From NCBI GenBank assembly GCA_013396755.1, contig VWZF01006750.1:4853052-4917051 (forward strand): DNA of 64,000 nucleotides, given 5' to 3'. This stretch comes from Sclerurus mexicanus. Lineage: Eukaryota > Chordata > Aves > Passeriformes > Furnariidae. The translations under genes and the position numbers were made by a program. Shown here piece by piece: positions 1-12,767 of the stretch; within the stretch, counting starts at the first letter, position 1; each line of letters starts with the position of its first letter. The notes below the pieces were generated by a model. That model searched no databases. It had not been told where the DNA came from and saw nothing but the letters and a program-made list of their open reading frames with translations.

Positions 1-1404
1 CACTGTTTAAACTTATGTACCTGTGCCTTTGCCAGCTCTGCCTCCAGCTTAGTGCCTTAACCTGCTCCACCACCACCTGGCTGACAGGAATGTAATTTCC
101 AGAGAAGTTGCTGACTTAAAAATGAGAATTACTTTCCTTCCCTTCTGAGGTTCTGTGATGAGATAAAGGAAGATGAGTGTGTGACTGCACTGTTTCAAAA
201 AGCAGATGCTTTCTAGAGGTAAGTGGGAAGTAATTCTTTACTGTTTCTTCAGTACCTGCATAAGCACTGCAGCCATTGTAGGGCTATGTCTTCTGCTTTT
301 TGTGTCTGTGATGGGCATCAAGGGTTATGATTAGACAATTAAATCAGTGGGCAAATGCAGATCCCACAACACTGCAGCACAGGGCATTCTTTGGTAATGT
401 AAGATAGAGAGGCAGACTTTAATTCAAATTCTGCTAATTGCTTATGGTGTTGTGGTAGGAAAACCACCCCAGCTGAATTTATGACCCCAACAGTAAAACA
501 GAAATAGCTGTACTTGCAAAGTCCTTGCAGATTTGAGAGGTGTTATTACTGCTTATTCTGAAGCTACTCTGACTCCCTTTAATAATATGGACATACTGCA
601 GCAGAAGAAGATAAAGAACTGGAAATTAATTTGTAGCTAGTTGCCACAGTTTGATGTTTCTTTTCCTCTGCCGCCTTCTGTCACACTTTTTATGTCTTTT
701 ACCAGGGCTGAGTGGCTCTTGTGACTGTAAGAAATACAGGACAGGATCAAGACAATTGAGCTGGAAAGTGTAAAAGAATGAGGTTGCAGGCTCCCCTGAG
801 TCATGCAGGTATTTCTATTAAAATGACCAAACCATACTGTTTATACATGGCTGACTTCAAAAAAAAAAAGAAGAAATTTTACCATGAGGGGTTTTTTATT
901 ATCCCGGAAAAGAGGAACAGTAGGTCTTTTCCTTCAGCTTCTTCATTTAAAGTGAAAAGGAACAAGCAGGCTCACATGGATGTAATTGATTGGGAAACAT
1001 AGTTTGCAGCTGAGGTACCTGAAGGTTGATGTGTGTCCATCTTCGCTGCCCTGAGGCCGTGCCACAGCCACGTGCTGAGCCCAGGACTGGGGGCTGTACT
1101 GCAATGGCACCTGCGCTAGAGGAGAGCTGTGACTTCTCTCTTCAGCTGTGAGCTTGTTGCTTGGGGCAGCAAGAACCTGATCTGAGCTCTGGCTCACTGT
1201 GTGCCCAGGTGTTAGGAGCTGGAGTCCATCCTTCTGACGCCTAAAGGTTTGGTGTGTATTTTGTAGATTTTTAGAGTTTTAGAAGTGTAGGTTTTCTTGC
1301 TCACGTATTAAGTGCTGTTAGAAGTTACTAAAGTGATTTTCTCACACATTCTCAGGCTCTCTGAAGGTCACCATGTTTTTCAGAGACACCTGCAAGGTAA
1401 CTTG
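1..1404. other. Unique non-coding sequence, left edge
   Basis: I see no gene in this stretch. It holds an 11-A run at 859-869 and a modestly GC-richer patch near 1025-1100 with a few CpGs. The only open frames are under 90 codons and none resembles a protein I know. A weak candidate exon lies at 150-218 and is listed separately. There is no recognisable repeat apart from the A run. Confidence 0.7.
150..218 (+). other. Candidate short exon flanked by splice consensus (weak)
   Basis: A pyrimidine-rich run ending in AG at 148-149 looks like a 3' splice site. AG followed by GTAAGT at 217-224 looks like a very good 5' splice site. The 69 nt between them are open in one frame (starting at 151) for 21 codons, reading FCDEIKEDEC and onward, and close with TAG at 214-216 just before the donor. 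I do not recognise the peptide. If the donor is used, the stop almost abuts it, which suits a UTR or long non-coding RNA exon better than an internal coding exon. Such pairs also arise by chance in 64 kb. Confidence 0.2.
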
Positions 1405-1680
1405 AAGTCAAAACAACAGAAGGGCCCAGAAACCCTTGGAGGTGGTCCAGGGGGCACAGCCTAGGACCCCGATGGGTGGGCCATCAGGGAGAATTAGAAA
1501 TGGTGACTGGTTATAGATATCTGCCATGTTAATTGTTAGGAAGAGTATAAAAACTGTAACCTTACTGAGGGCGGCGCTCTTCGGGGATTTTCGGACGCAG
1601 AGATCCTAGTTGAAATAACAGCTGTTTTCCAGGCCCAGCGGAGGCCCAGAGCCTCCGAACTCCCAGCAAAGGTATTCCCT
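1405..1680 (+). mobile_element. Probable LTR remnant of an endogenous retrovirus (solo LTR or fragment)
   Basis: This block differs from its surroundings. A GC-richer part with GGTGGGCC-like sequence leads to a TATA box (TATAAAAA, 1546-1553). A CpG-bearing stretch follows at 1570-1600 (GGCGGCGCTC, TTCGGGGATTTTCGGACGC), then a weak AATAAC-type signal near 1614 and a purine/GC-rich tail with direct GAGGCCCAGAG-like wording at 1635-1655. That order (U3 with TATA, a short CpG-rich R, then U5) is typical of vertebrate LTRs. I could not fix TG...CA ends or a target-site duplication, and no internal retroviral gene lies next to it, so boundaries are approximate. An ordinary TATA promoter for an unannotated transcript is the alternative. 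Confidence 0.45.
1546..1553 (+). promoter_or_regulatory. TATA box inside the LTR-like block
   Basis: TATAAAAA sits about 25-30 bases before a CpG-rich segment where an LTR transcript would begin. Its activity in the host is unknown. Confidence 0.35.
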
Positions 1681-4600
1681 ACCTTTCCCCATTAATATTT
1701 TCTCTGAGTGCCTATCTTCCAGGATTTTAGGCATCACTTCCTAGAGGTTTTTTTACTTCAGGGTTCAGAAAAGAATTCCCTCACGCAGTTTCCAAGACAC
1801 TCTTGCCAAAGAGTAGTCTGTTTTCTCTGTTAGCTTTTGTCCTTGTCTTTCTGCTGATCTTAGAGTGCTCAGTCACAAAGCCAAAGACGTGTTGACTGTC
1901 AAGTCATAGCCTTGCACATCCTTGATACCCAGTGGAATCTCTTTACAGACATGATATACAGAAAGGTTAGTACAATTGGACACGTGCTGTTTTTTTTTAA
2001 AAATCTGCTTCTTTTTTGTTTTTCTTTTCCATTTATGTTACGTCCATTATGAACATATTCATTTTTGTGGGCACGTTACTAGATAATAAGTAGGCAGCCT
2101 GGCCATCTGAAGGGAAATAGAGTAACAGAGATAGAGAATGGAAACCAGCATTGCAGTGGCTTCCCTACACTTATCTTTCTGTATCAGTGATTGTAGTTAC
2201 ATGTCACAGTGTGGTGCATTTGGGTCTGCAGAGCCAAGAGGGAACCTTGAAATAAGTGGTCCAGGTGAAAACCAGACGTGAACAGCCACCAGAGAAGCAA
2301 AATCCATTTTTAACTATAGGGGCAATTAAAAGTCAGGCAGACCTCAGAGGCCAGAGTTAATTAATCTGCTCATTGCAATCCAAGTAGTTTATTTCTGTGC
2401 TTGTCAGTCTGGTTTCCTTTTTCCAGAAAGGGGACTGGGGTCACCTTGCTTTTGCTTTTGAATCCCACTTTGCACAGTGCTCTGCTATTCAAAAATCCTA
2501 AAAGAAGTAATTTCCTCCTCCTGCTTCAGATTTCTCCCTTTGGGCTTCAGGTTTCTGCCCATCTCTTTGCTGATGCTTATCAGATTTACCTTGAAAAGTA
2601 ACTTACTACGATTTTTGTGGGTATGCAAGGCTTTACCAATCACTTGAGAAAAGCTTGCTGGAGCACAGAGGGACCTATCACTTTCCTATTGGCATTCACC
2701 CAGGTTCACAGAGTGGTGTATTTCCAGTGCCATTTTTAATGATATTGGTTGTAAAACAATCAGTACTTGTGACTGTCATGGACAGTTTATCAGCCAGCTT
2801 GCTGGTGTCATTTCTGTGGTTTTTTATGAGGTTGTAAATTCTCTGGACAGGTCTGCAGCCTGTTTCAGATCTCACCTTCACAGTAGTTACATAACAATGA
2901 AATCCCAGGCGCTTCAGTTATTATTTGGTGTTGATGTTAGGAGAGCATCCTCAGGCCCTAGACATGATTGGGTCAGGAGCTTTAAAATACCAGAGTGGAG
3001 AAACAAACCTGACAAAGAACGTAAATGCATTAGCTGCTATTTACAAATATGAAAGGGAGATGAGTTTTTGGTGGCTTTTTAGAACATCTGGCATATCCCC
3101 AGTGCCATGCAAATAAACAACAACATTGCAGGAAAAGGCTGTTAAATACGTTCGTTTTAAATGCCAGCAGTCCCCTATATGCCACAAATTACATATGCTT
3201 GAGGGTGAGGGAGATTGTTTTTCAGAATTTATTGGAACAAACTGTAGCTTGTGTGGACTGACCTGCTAGGGATTGAGTACTGACCCTCATTTGCATTTTC
3301 TGTTGAAAGAGTGGGGAAATGGTAAAGGACTGTTGGCAGCTGAGCATCAGGTATAAGGCAGCACTCGGCATGCTCCTCACTTTGTTAGGATGCCACCACA
3401 AGGTCAGTGCCAAACGTTTCCCTTCAGAAGCTGTAGGATCAAACTTTACCTCTTTAACACAGGAACAAGGGTGCTCTGATGGAGATCTCTGCTGAACTGG
3501 TGCAGTTGGGAAACACCATCTCACCCCTGCGCTGCAGACATCAAGGAAAGGTGCAAGGCAGACAGGACAGTACAACTTAGTTTTCTTGTGCTAAATGAGA
3601 TTTTGGCAAAATTCACTCTATCCCATGAGAGATGTAAATTTGAAGGGAAATTTTCAAGATTTTTTCATGTTACTTCTAGCACCACGCAATGTAGTATGAT
3701 CTTTTCAGTATTTCTACTTTGCAGTAAGAAACTGTCTTAAAACTATCTGTGTTATTATAGGGATAGAAGTATCTTAGGCCTGTCTTCCCCCTTCCGCCCC
3801 CCATTCACCACTCCCCCCAGCAAATTCTGGTCTATAGATTTACCATTGCTATTATTTTAGATTAATGACCCCTCAACTTGCTGTGGGGTATCTTGAAAAC
3901 AAGCATCACCTTTCAGGGCCATGTCTGAATAAACTTTAAAAACCCTACCAAGGATGTTATGCGGATGCCATCATTTATGTACTGATTTGGAACTAATTCG
4001 TCTTAAAAAGGACTTTAAAAATCCCACCAAACCTCTTTTATCTGATTTGTAGCACCAATACAGTTTTTTCTTGTCTTAAACATGATTTGCCATTCGGGCC
4101 ATTAGAGAAGGAGCTGAGGAGCCAACATGTTCAGATCTGAGATTTTTTGAACAAGTGATTCATCAAATGATAGTATGCCGTTTATGTTCCAGTTAATCTA
4201 GTGATGAAATGGTATAAAATTAATTCCAAGTCAGGCTCTCAGTGAGGGAAGGTGGTGCATCTGAATCACAGTGCCTGCTCATCCCTGCCTTGCTGCTGCT
4301 GCTCCTGTTCCCCTATTTCTCCTTCCATTGCCACATGTGCATGTGCAGCCTGAAGTGTCTTGTACAGTTGAAGAGCTTGGTGAAGCTTGGGGAGTTTCCA
4401 GGTCACGGCTTTAGGTCATGTGCTTGTGGGCATACAGAAATACAAATATCAGGGTTTCAGACAGGTACAGCCTTTTTTCCGAGTATTATTCCATGAAGTC
4501 CAGATTACTGTGCTAACACCTAAAATGCTTCACCTCTGTATTTAAATAGCAGGTTTTTGTGACACTTTTAAAAATCTGACCTCACAAGTTTTTAGCTTTA

Positions 4601-6499
4601 GAGATGTCAGGACACAAGTCACTGTAATGGACATGAATAATAGCATTTTCTTGGCTTGTCCTTTTATTTGGGAGGAGGTTCTTGTCTTTGCAGCCTGCCT
4701 GGTACTTATGGGCAGTCACACCACAGACACTGCTCTTGATTTTTAAATTACTTTTGATTAGAAGTCATGATCCTTTTGTCACTTGTAGTCTGTAAGTCAG
4801 AGGAAAAACATCATCTGCTAGAATGGAAGAAAACAGACATGTTCTGTTTAAGCAGTTTTAAAAACAGCCATTGAACTTTGATATCTCAAATATATCTCAT
4901 TTCATATTAGTGCATTCATATTTCTTGCATCAGCTCTGACTTTGAGCAAGCCTCTTCTGTGTTTACACTCACCTTGGACTACCTCAATGGTCATTTTAAA
5001 GGAGACACCATGTGTGCTTTGAGGTGGGGGTTGCTTTTGATTTTGAATCTGAGTTTTTAATTTATTCTTTCAGCAAGTTAAAAACCCAGTGTGGGGGTGA
5101 AGCCAGTTCTTTCTCCTCCAGTCTCTGGAAAAACTATAGAAATGACCAGCAAGGGTCATCTTCCAGTCTGTCCTTTTCACACCAGAAGCCTCCTTTTTTT
5201 TTTATCTCTATTTGTGCACTACTAGTTTCCCTTTTTACCCACGCTGGAGATCAAGGCAATCTCAGGAAACTCCAGCATTTGCTGATACTGTACAGTATTC
5301 ATCTGTGGCTTCTAGGAAATGACTTTTAGATTTTGCACCAACCATCCAAAGCCTGGAACAAAGGAGACATGCTGAGAGGATGATAGTGAAGCTGAGCAAG
5401 GAGAACATAAATGCTGAAAAGTCTATGGTGAGGAAAAGGAGAACAGAGCTAGAGTGATACTCTGTTTCCTTTTCTGCCCTTATTTGCTGGTAGGTGTGCT
5501 CTGCTTGAAAATCTGCATCTTCCATCCAGGAACAACTGTGGTCACTACCATGTTTAGACAAAGGAAAATGAGTAGCTGTTTGGTGGCAGTAAAGTTGACA
5601 AAAGCAGGCTGGACTCAAGGTGATGCCTCAGTGTAAAACAGCATACTGCAATTATGCTGTGCCATTTGTTTCTAATGCACCTGCTGCTCTTTACTGTTTA
5701 TTTGTTTAATATTGCTTTATTCGTACATTGCACCACTCTTCTCCATTCTTTGACAAAACTCTGTTGTTAATGATGACCTGCATGTGGCACCCCTGCAGTG
5801 AGGTGTTCAGTGCTGGGGTATTTTGTGCAGTGCTGTAGCAAAACAGCAAGGGAGAAAATTTAAGCCTAGGAAAGCAATAATTTGTTACAGTAGAAATGAG
5901 CACCGAATGAGTCACACTGCTGACAGATTCTGACATGCAACCAATTTATTAGAGGTTTGCTTTCTGCAAGATTTTTTTCCCTCTCTCTGTTCCAGATGTG
6001 CTCTTCATAAAGGCTGCACAGATGCACAGACAGATATTTCTTGTCTTGGAACTTTCTGCCCTTATCTACAAAAGCTTTTGAAAAAAGACCCTAAACCTGG
6101 AAGTTGGTAAATGTGTGAAGATGTATCAGGGCTTTTCTTCTCTCTTATGATTTTTTGATATTGTTAGCAGAGTGTGAATGTTAACAACAAGTATTTTGGG
6201 ACTGTAAAATATAGCCTGGAGGAATAACTACCTGGTCTGTGAAAGGTTATTTGTGTTTGCCAAGTTTTTCCAAGAAGAGATCAGTGTCATCATCATTTTC
6301 CTTGGACTTGAGGGCATTTGCTCATTGCCAAGATAGGAACCTTAAAGTGCATCTTTGCTCCCAGATTCTTACTGTAAGTACTAGGTCAATCATCCTTTAC
6401 CTCGTAATGGGAAGCAGTCTTCCTAAAGAGTAGGATATTGAAACCTACCAATGCTTCCTTAGGACTGAAGGCTCTGTGATTTGCTGTTCGAGATACCAA
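1681..6499. other. Unique non-coding sequence
   Basis: Nothing here looks like a gene or a named repeat. It holds short tracts only: a C-rich region at 3787-3818, a (TGC)4-like run near 4291-4303, and a T run at 5203-5213. The longest open frames are below 120 codons and occur on both strands without coding character. A minus-strand splice-like pair brackets 4972-5124, but all the sequence I checked between the sites carries early stops. Confidence 0.65.
3787..3818 (-). repeat. C-rich tract, three C5-C6 runs (G-rich on minus strand)
   Basis: Runs of C occur at 3787-3791 (5), 3797-3802 (6) and 3813-3818 (6), with short spacers. Read on the minus strand these are three G runs of five or six, which could support a G-quadruplex. 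On the plus strand the tract ends in CCCCCCAG, which also resembles a splice acceptor. No function is shown by the sequence. Confidence 0.5.
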
Positions 6500-6679
6500 G
6501 CACTGGAACAGGTTGGCCAGAGAGGCTGTGGAGTCTCCTTCCCGGGAGATACTCAAAAACTGTCTGGACACCATCCTGTATCATATGCTCTAGGGAACAC
6601 TTCTCCAGCAGGGAGGTTGGACCAAATGACCCCACCGGTGGTCCCTTCCAACCTTTCCCATTCTGAGATTCTGTGATTT
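6500..6679 (+). mobile_element. CR1 LINE, 5'-truncated 3' end
   Basis: From CACTGGAACAGGTTGGCCAG onward the sequence follows the familiar CR1 3' region: the CCCGGGAGATACTCAAAAAC segment, GGAGGTTGGACCAAATGACC, GGTCCCTTCCAACC, and the terminal ATTCTGTGATT. Only the last ~180 bases are kept, as expected for a LINE that usually aborts reverse transcription early. No ORF2 coding part is present. Orientation is plus, because the ATTCTGTGATT tail is at the right. Confidence 0.9.
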
Positions 6680-9600
6680 AGAAGCCTTGATTATTTCCCT
6701 GTCCACAGAACAGTCCTTCTGTCTTGATAACAGAGCTGTGCAAAGGAGTGAAGGGCAGGGTGCTCTTGTAGAAACTGCAACTGCAAGATGAATGATCGGT
6801 ATCTTACATGATTAGTCAGTCTTCTAAATCCAAAGTACAACTGTATTTTGCACTGTAGGCCGGGGGGAGGCTGAAGAATGAGACTGAACTTCATTAGTAA
6901 TCCTTACATGCAAACAATGTGTGGAGCTCAGGAGTTTCTAAGAAAACAGCATGAAATAATATTTGAATATTGACAGTGACAAGGGCTGCATAATCCTCGG
7001 ACACTTCCTCAGCCATGGGTTATTCCTTAAAGAAAAGAAAAAGCAGCCCAAGAATATGGTATATATTCAATTCCTTGCACATAGATGTAGATACAATATT
7101 GAGAAAGTTAATCAAATCCTTCCAAGAGAGGAGCTTCTATTTAAATTTAGTGTTTATCTGCTAGCTCTAGTGGTTTGTCTGGAGGAGGTAGACTTGCAGA
7201 TTTTCATTAGAAATAATAAATAGAAATAACATACTTCTCAACTGCGCACCAAAATCATAGTAGGTCATGTTTCTCAGAGGGCAAATGCAGTACATTTTCC
7301 CCCCAAGTGAAGAAACACTGTAGTGACAGCGCTGGGGGCAGATGGGACCTGCAGAGACTGGCTCATCAGTTTTATCATGAAGAGAGACAGAAAGGGAGAA
7401 AGGTGAAGTCTGGTAAAGACCCTGCAGAAATTAGGTTTGTGGCATTTCATTTTGGTGATACCAACAGTTATAGAAATGAGCACAATAGAGAAGGTCAAGG
7501 GCATGACAGTCTCTGAGAGCTCTTGCAGCAGAAGCTTGACTTAAGGGCATCGATGGCTTGAAGGAAGGAGGGAAGGCAGCTCCAAACATCTGCGGTACAG
7601 CATGAGTCCGGTGAGTTCAAAGAAGATGGGGAGGTGAAGAAGCAGCAGCAGAGGTGAGCCCTGGCACAGAGTTATAGACAACATGGAGACCGAGCTGAAA
7701 GGCTTGGTTTTAAAGGTGCACCTTCCAAAATGCTCAGCTTGCTAATTAGGAAGGGGTGTGTGGGACTTACTGCTTCCACAGAGCTGTTACTGGGTTGTTG
7801 TGCTGTGTTTGTTTTTTTAAAAGCACTTGTTCCAGTTGCCAGCCTCACCTTACTGCCTTGAGAGGAAATTAAGGCAGCACTTGCTCTGGCAGACACAGCT
7901 GGTAGTTCAGATGGGGCTTGCAGGAAAGGAAGCTGTTGGCTTAAGCTGTTTCATCTCAAAAACGCTTTGCTTCCCACCAGAGACCTCGGGTGCACAGTAT
8001 TTAAAACTTCAGTGCATTATTAAGAATAAAAGAGTATAAAAGAAGATTAAGCAATGTTTAAGTAGACCCTGGTATGCATGGTTATATGTTCACTGAAATG
8101 GACCTTTGGCGCACAGTCGCCTCTCAGGAAGCCTTCTGCTTTTAAAGCACTGGCAGATTTCCATGCACAGCCCAGTGGGATTTTTGGTAACCCTAAGGAA
8201 GTAGTTATATCTGCAGCCTGTGCTTTCAGCTGCCTTTCTGTCTTTCACTAGGAGGCGGCACACAGTGTTGGGTGAGGTTGCCTGTATCGCTCCTGCTGGA
8301 AGGGTTTCTGGAGGGACAGGTACAGTTCTGTCTGTCACTCCCTTCAAGGCCAGGGAACTGATTCAGTCTGCCAGAACTTTGGCTGTGGTGTGGTATTTTT
8401 GCTGAAAAGTGCTTTTAACTCCAGCTAAAAACATGTGAGAATTAGAGATTGTAAAATATTCCTAATGGGCAGGCAGGAAGGTCTAACTCTTGGTATTTAT
8501 TTGTATTTTAGCTCTCAAAATAGCTTGATCTCTGCACCACGTAGTTATATCACTGGGGGGGGAGATTTTAGGTGGATAATGAGTCCTGCAGCTCAGGTCA
8601 TGGAAGAGCTGGAGACGTGCAGTGCGAGCAGAACACTTGCATGGGCCAGGCAATGTTTCCACTTAAAAGCACTAGTGGGAAAGTATTAATAAAACTGAAA
8701 TTAATTGATACAGTTATTGGCTTAGCTGCAGAGATAGACAAGTCAAGTGTTTCCTTCTCTAGAGAAATCAACATACCCTGTTACTTGAAGATTGGGCAGC
8801 ACAGTCAGAGAGAAGCTGCTGGGGCAGTGAAGGCAGCAGTGACCCTGTCTGTGCTGAGTGTCCTGCTGAGAGTGGAGGGGAAGTCTTTTGTGGGGCTCAG
8901 TGGGCTGCTCACAACAAGCAAGCATGTTTTATTGTCCCTTTACCTACTCCAGCGATAAGGTGTTCACCTCTCAGCTGTCCAGATGCTCTACTAAGCTTGG
9001 TGTTATAAATGGCATTCCTCATTCCAGAAAAATAACAGGAAAGACTCATTCAATAAAAACAGTTTCTAACTGGAACTAATCCCTTTGCAAGGACTCAGAA
9101 TATTTGGAAGTCCTTAGGCTTTTCAGTCTAACTGGGAAAGAAAGTGCTGAAGTACCATATAGGGCAATGCCACCATAATATCTCTATAGTGACTAGAGAT
9201 CAGTGGTACCAGAATGTTTCTAGCATTATAGGAGCTGAGGTCAAGTCTCTTTGGTGCTAATCTGAATTAAAAAAAAAAAAATTGTCACTTATTTCTAGTG
9301 CCAAGAGAAATGCAACTTTTTTTCCCCCACATATGGATATTCAGATGACAGTTCCTTTATTTTCCTGTAGGGAAGCTGTTATATGGGCATCATAATGGTA
9401 AAGAGTTCTGGGTTTGTTTTTAATTATCTTTGTTTTCTCATTACCTCCATAAAATTCATTATTTCTTCCCCAGCTTTTTATGCCTCCCTTCTGAAGGCAG
9501 ATGCTGTTTATGGGTGCACTATTGTTCTCCTCCCCCTTTATACATTTTTATCACTATTTCCAGTTTCAACCAACAAGTTTGTTTCTCTCTCGAGCAGCTG

Positions 9601-12600
9601 CAGAGGGCTGGAGGGTTGCAATAAAAATTTGCCATTTAATGCTTCACAGTTGAAAATCTGCTGATAGAGCTTTTGATGTCTCAGGTCCAAACTGGGTTCC
9701 AGTTTGTTAAAAGAACTCAATTATTGCCTTGCCAATACAATACAGATTTCTTAGTATTGTACACAGTTCTCAACAATGCCTGGGCTGGAATTCAGTTTAG
9801 AAAAGATGGAAACAAATATCTTCTATCCTTTCAGCTCCAGTTTATAGCTCTTTCACAAACTACCAGTCACTGTATTGCATTTCCAACCTGTGTGGCATCC
9901 TGATAATATTAGAAACAAAGAACAATGTGATTAGCCGAGCTATTGGAATGCTGCCTGTGAAGTATAAATGTGAATCAGCTTTCCAGACAAAGCCTCTGTG
10001 GAGCAGAGCATGCTGCTCAGAGCACTGGCATGATGTTCCGACTTGCCTCTTTAGCTGATGCAGTGTTCTGTCTTGTCACTGGTATTTTTTCTTTCTGCAT
10101 CTATTTTTCTTTAGTGTTGTTGTCCAAGAGAGAGATCTTAATCAGTTCTAATGTGTGGAATGGTAGCATCAGTCTCTTCCTTTCTTTTCTTTTTAAAAAC
10201 ATGTATTTTGCTGTTGGCTTTTTTTTTGTAGTAAGATTCAGTCATTCACCAGCAGCTTGTTCATGTTCATGATTCTCAGCTTAGTTATTTTGGAACTGCT
10301 CAAGTTTTTCTATGAAAAGTCTATTATGATTGTTAACCATCTCTTTGTGTTATATCAAGTTCCTTATATACTGATTTGATAGGTTAAAGAGGGCTTAAAT
10401 TACAGCCTTCCCTCTACATTCATCAATTGCACTTTCATGTCTATTGAACAGAACTTGTAAGTAAAAAATATTTTTTTTTATATAAACACATTACATATAG
10501 AATGTCAAGTATCCATAGGCTTCAATTCTACCACTCTGTGGAACTAAGGAAAATGTATATGACCCTAGGAATAACACTTCAAAGAAAATGCAGCAGTCAT
10601 TGCAATACATGTGCTGCAGCACACTGCAATTCTCATGCTGAGAAACAGCTGCATATCACAATCTGCAAATATATGTGTATTAAATTAGACTAGTTTTGAT
10701 ACACTTGTGGTCACTGGTAGTTACTGATTCAGTGTATTCTCATTAACAACAATGATATTTTGTTCTGTGCTCATTAATTGCCACTAACGGGTACTTCTGT
10801 TTGGTCCTTGGTGAAAAATATTCCTAGTCAATGACCTTTAAATACTTGAACAATTCAGAGCAATAAAATGAGGACCAGACTTGCCTGCCACTCTTCTAAT
10901 ATAGCATAAAATTTTTCGAAGAAGCCTACAGTGTTTAGATACCCACCAGGTTTCATGCTGCAATTTGTTTATTTTACTCCAGGTAACTCTTCGGTCTTCT
11001 TTTAGTTTTTTTAGACACAACTTCAAGCCCAACATGAGGTGATGGAGTCTGCCTCTAAGGAAGCTTGCAGCAGGGCAAAGAGCTGGTTTTATTGATGGTG
11101 GTGTTTTTAAATGGAAAATGACAAATTGCTTTCAATAATCCATTTTTTCCCTACCTGTTGTGGAAATGTTTTCTATTTGTAAAGTCTGTGTTTTTTGTGC
11201 TATGTAAGGGTTTATTCTAGTGAAAAATTTCCATAACCTCTGGGGTTTAAATTAATATTAATGTATTTCTGTGTACTGTCCTCAGGGAAAGAAAAGTACA
11301 GACTGTTACTGGGATGTGAATAGAGATGTATGTAATTCATTAGGCATCTGTTTTTAAAATCAAGCTGTTCACCTGGGGGCCCACACAGCTCTCAGCTGCG
11401 TGCACCAGGCTTTTACCTAGGGCAAGACTGGGAGCTGGTGTATAGATACTGTTTATGTGTGCATTTTCCTGCTCTCTGCCCTTTAAATCTCTGTATGACC
11501 AGCCTGCTCCTTTGGTCTGCATGTGTTCTGCGTCATCTGGTGCTGACCAGGGCAATCCAGAAAGAGTAGAGTTTTTTGAATTCACTGGTTTGAGTGGGAG
11601 TTCCTGTGCCCAAGTGTGTGTTTCAAGGTGGGGGAATATTTTCACTGCTTCCCCACACTGAAATGGGAATCTACCTCAGAAGTGTGTCTTCAAACAGTGA
11701 TGGATGCAGTATTTCAAAAGGCAGTGTACTGCCTAGGATTTAGATAACATAGTGATGTCTTTGAACCTTTGTGTCAGGTCTTTCCACCACAGAAATGGCA
11801 GAATGATACTCTCAGCCATAATTTTGAGGAAAAATCAGCACAAGAACATAGGAGCACAAAAAACAAATGCCTTCAAAAGCACCAGAATCTTTTGTGTATG
11901 AAAAATTAATCACTCCTGCTGGGGAACAACTCCCAGTACATATGAGGAAATTTCCAGTAGCTGAGAGAATAGAACAGCACAAACACAAATCAGCAGAGAT
12001 CTCTTAGGTATGAGCATAGCAAAAGGTCTTCAGGGAAGGTGATCCCATGAGAAATTGTGGAGGCAGGTTTCTGTCAGCAGATGAAAGCAAACTTCTCAGG
12101 AGATGGACTGCTTTGTGGGGAAACAAAAGCAAAAACATTTCTGTCCCCTCTTATTGTCTTCCCGAACAAGCACCGTCATTTCCTGTGCCTCTCCATCACC
12201 CTTCTATTAAGTTTATCCACAAATTGTTTAATTTTGTTCCTTCTCTGATCTACAGAGGCAAACGATCTATGACTGCTTTCACTTTACCCTGTCAACTCAA
12301 GTGTCTTCAAAATCTGGAAGCAGCCTCAGAGTTTGGAAAGACTCGGGAACTGGGGGAGTCTGTGACCCTCTCTTAGGCGTAATAGAAATGCATAGGCAGT
12401 CTTGGCCATGGGGATACAAGCTCTGATTTGAAGTTACCAGATGGTAACATGGTGATGAAAGAAAGTCCATAGATCATCTTGCTGTATGATACATGCATCC
12501 CTGCCTTGGCTGGTGTATAAATTTTCAGTGAAGAACAGCGCCTTTTTTGTCTTTCAGCACTTAAATTGTTTATCTTCATGTTGTATAGTACAGCTTTCAT

Positions 12601-12738
12601 TTTCAAACCAGAAATGGAAGTGGTATTTTTTCTCTTAAGACAGCAAGCTTGTGCTTTTAAAAGATTTTAGATTAGTAACTATATTTATCCACCTTCTTTT
12701 TGTTTGTTTCATTTTTCTTTTTCCTGTCCTTTTTGTAG
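6680..12738. other. Unique non-coding sequence
   Basis: No gene is evident. Simple tracts are G8 at 8555-8562, a 13-A run at 9269-9281 and an AT-rich patch near 10469-10490. Small open frames of 60-130 codons occur on both strands, including 8572-8958 (128 codons, +). None shows a domain, signal peptide or exon boundary I can defend. A good splice acceptor (TTTTTTTTTGTAG) ends near 10230 but no matching donor follows closely. Confidence 0.65.
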
Positions 12739-12767
12739 TTATGCTATCGGAAATGTCATTATTAGAG
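12739..12767 (+). other. Candidate 29-nt microexon
   Basis: A long pyrimidine tract covers roughly 12688-12735 and ends in TTTTTGTAG, an excellent 3' splice site. Twenty-nine bases later GAG is followed by GTAAGA (12768-12773), a good 5' splice site. In one frame the 29 nt read MLSEMSLLE and end on a codon boundary; in another they read YAIGNVIIR; the third has a TAG. The length would shift the reading frame if the exon were skipped. I recognise no protein and see no partner exon nearby. It could be a chance pair, or an exon of a non-coding or alternatively spliced transcript. Confidence 0.3.

Noticed and set aside
4972..5124. Minus-strand splice-like pair (acceptor near 5125, donor AAG/GTGAGT at 4971)
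   Set aside because: The first frame has a stop early in the segment and there is a low-complexity AT part. With no further support it is kept only as a note.
6481..6500. GTTCGAGATACC as a tRNA T-loop
   Set aside because: No acceptor stem, anticodon arm or D-arm surrounds it; the CR1 fragment begins directly after.
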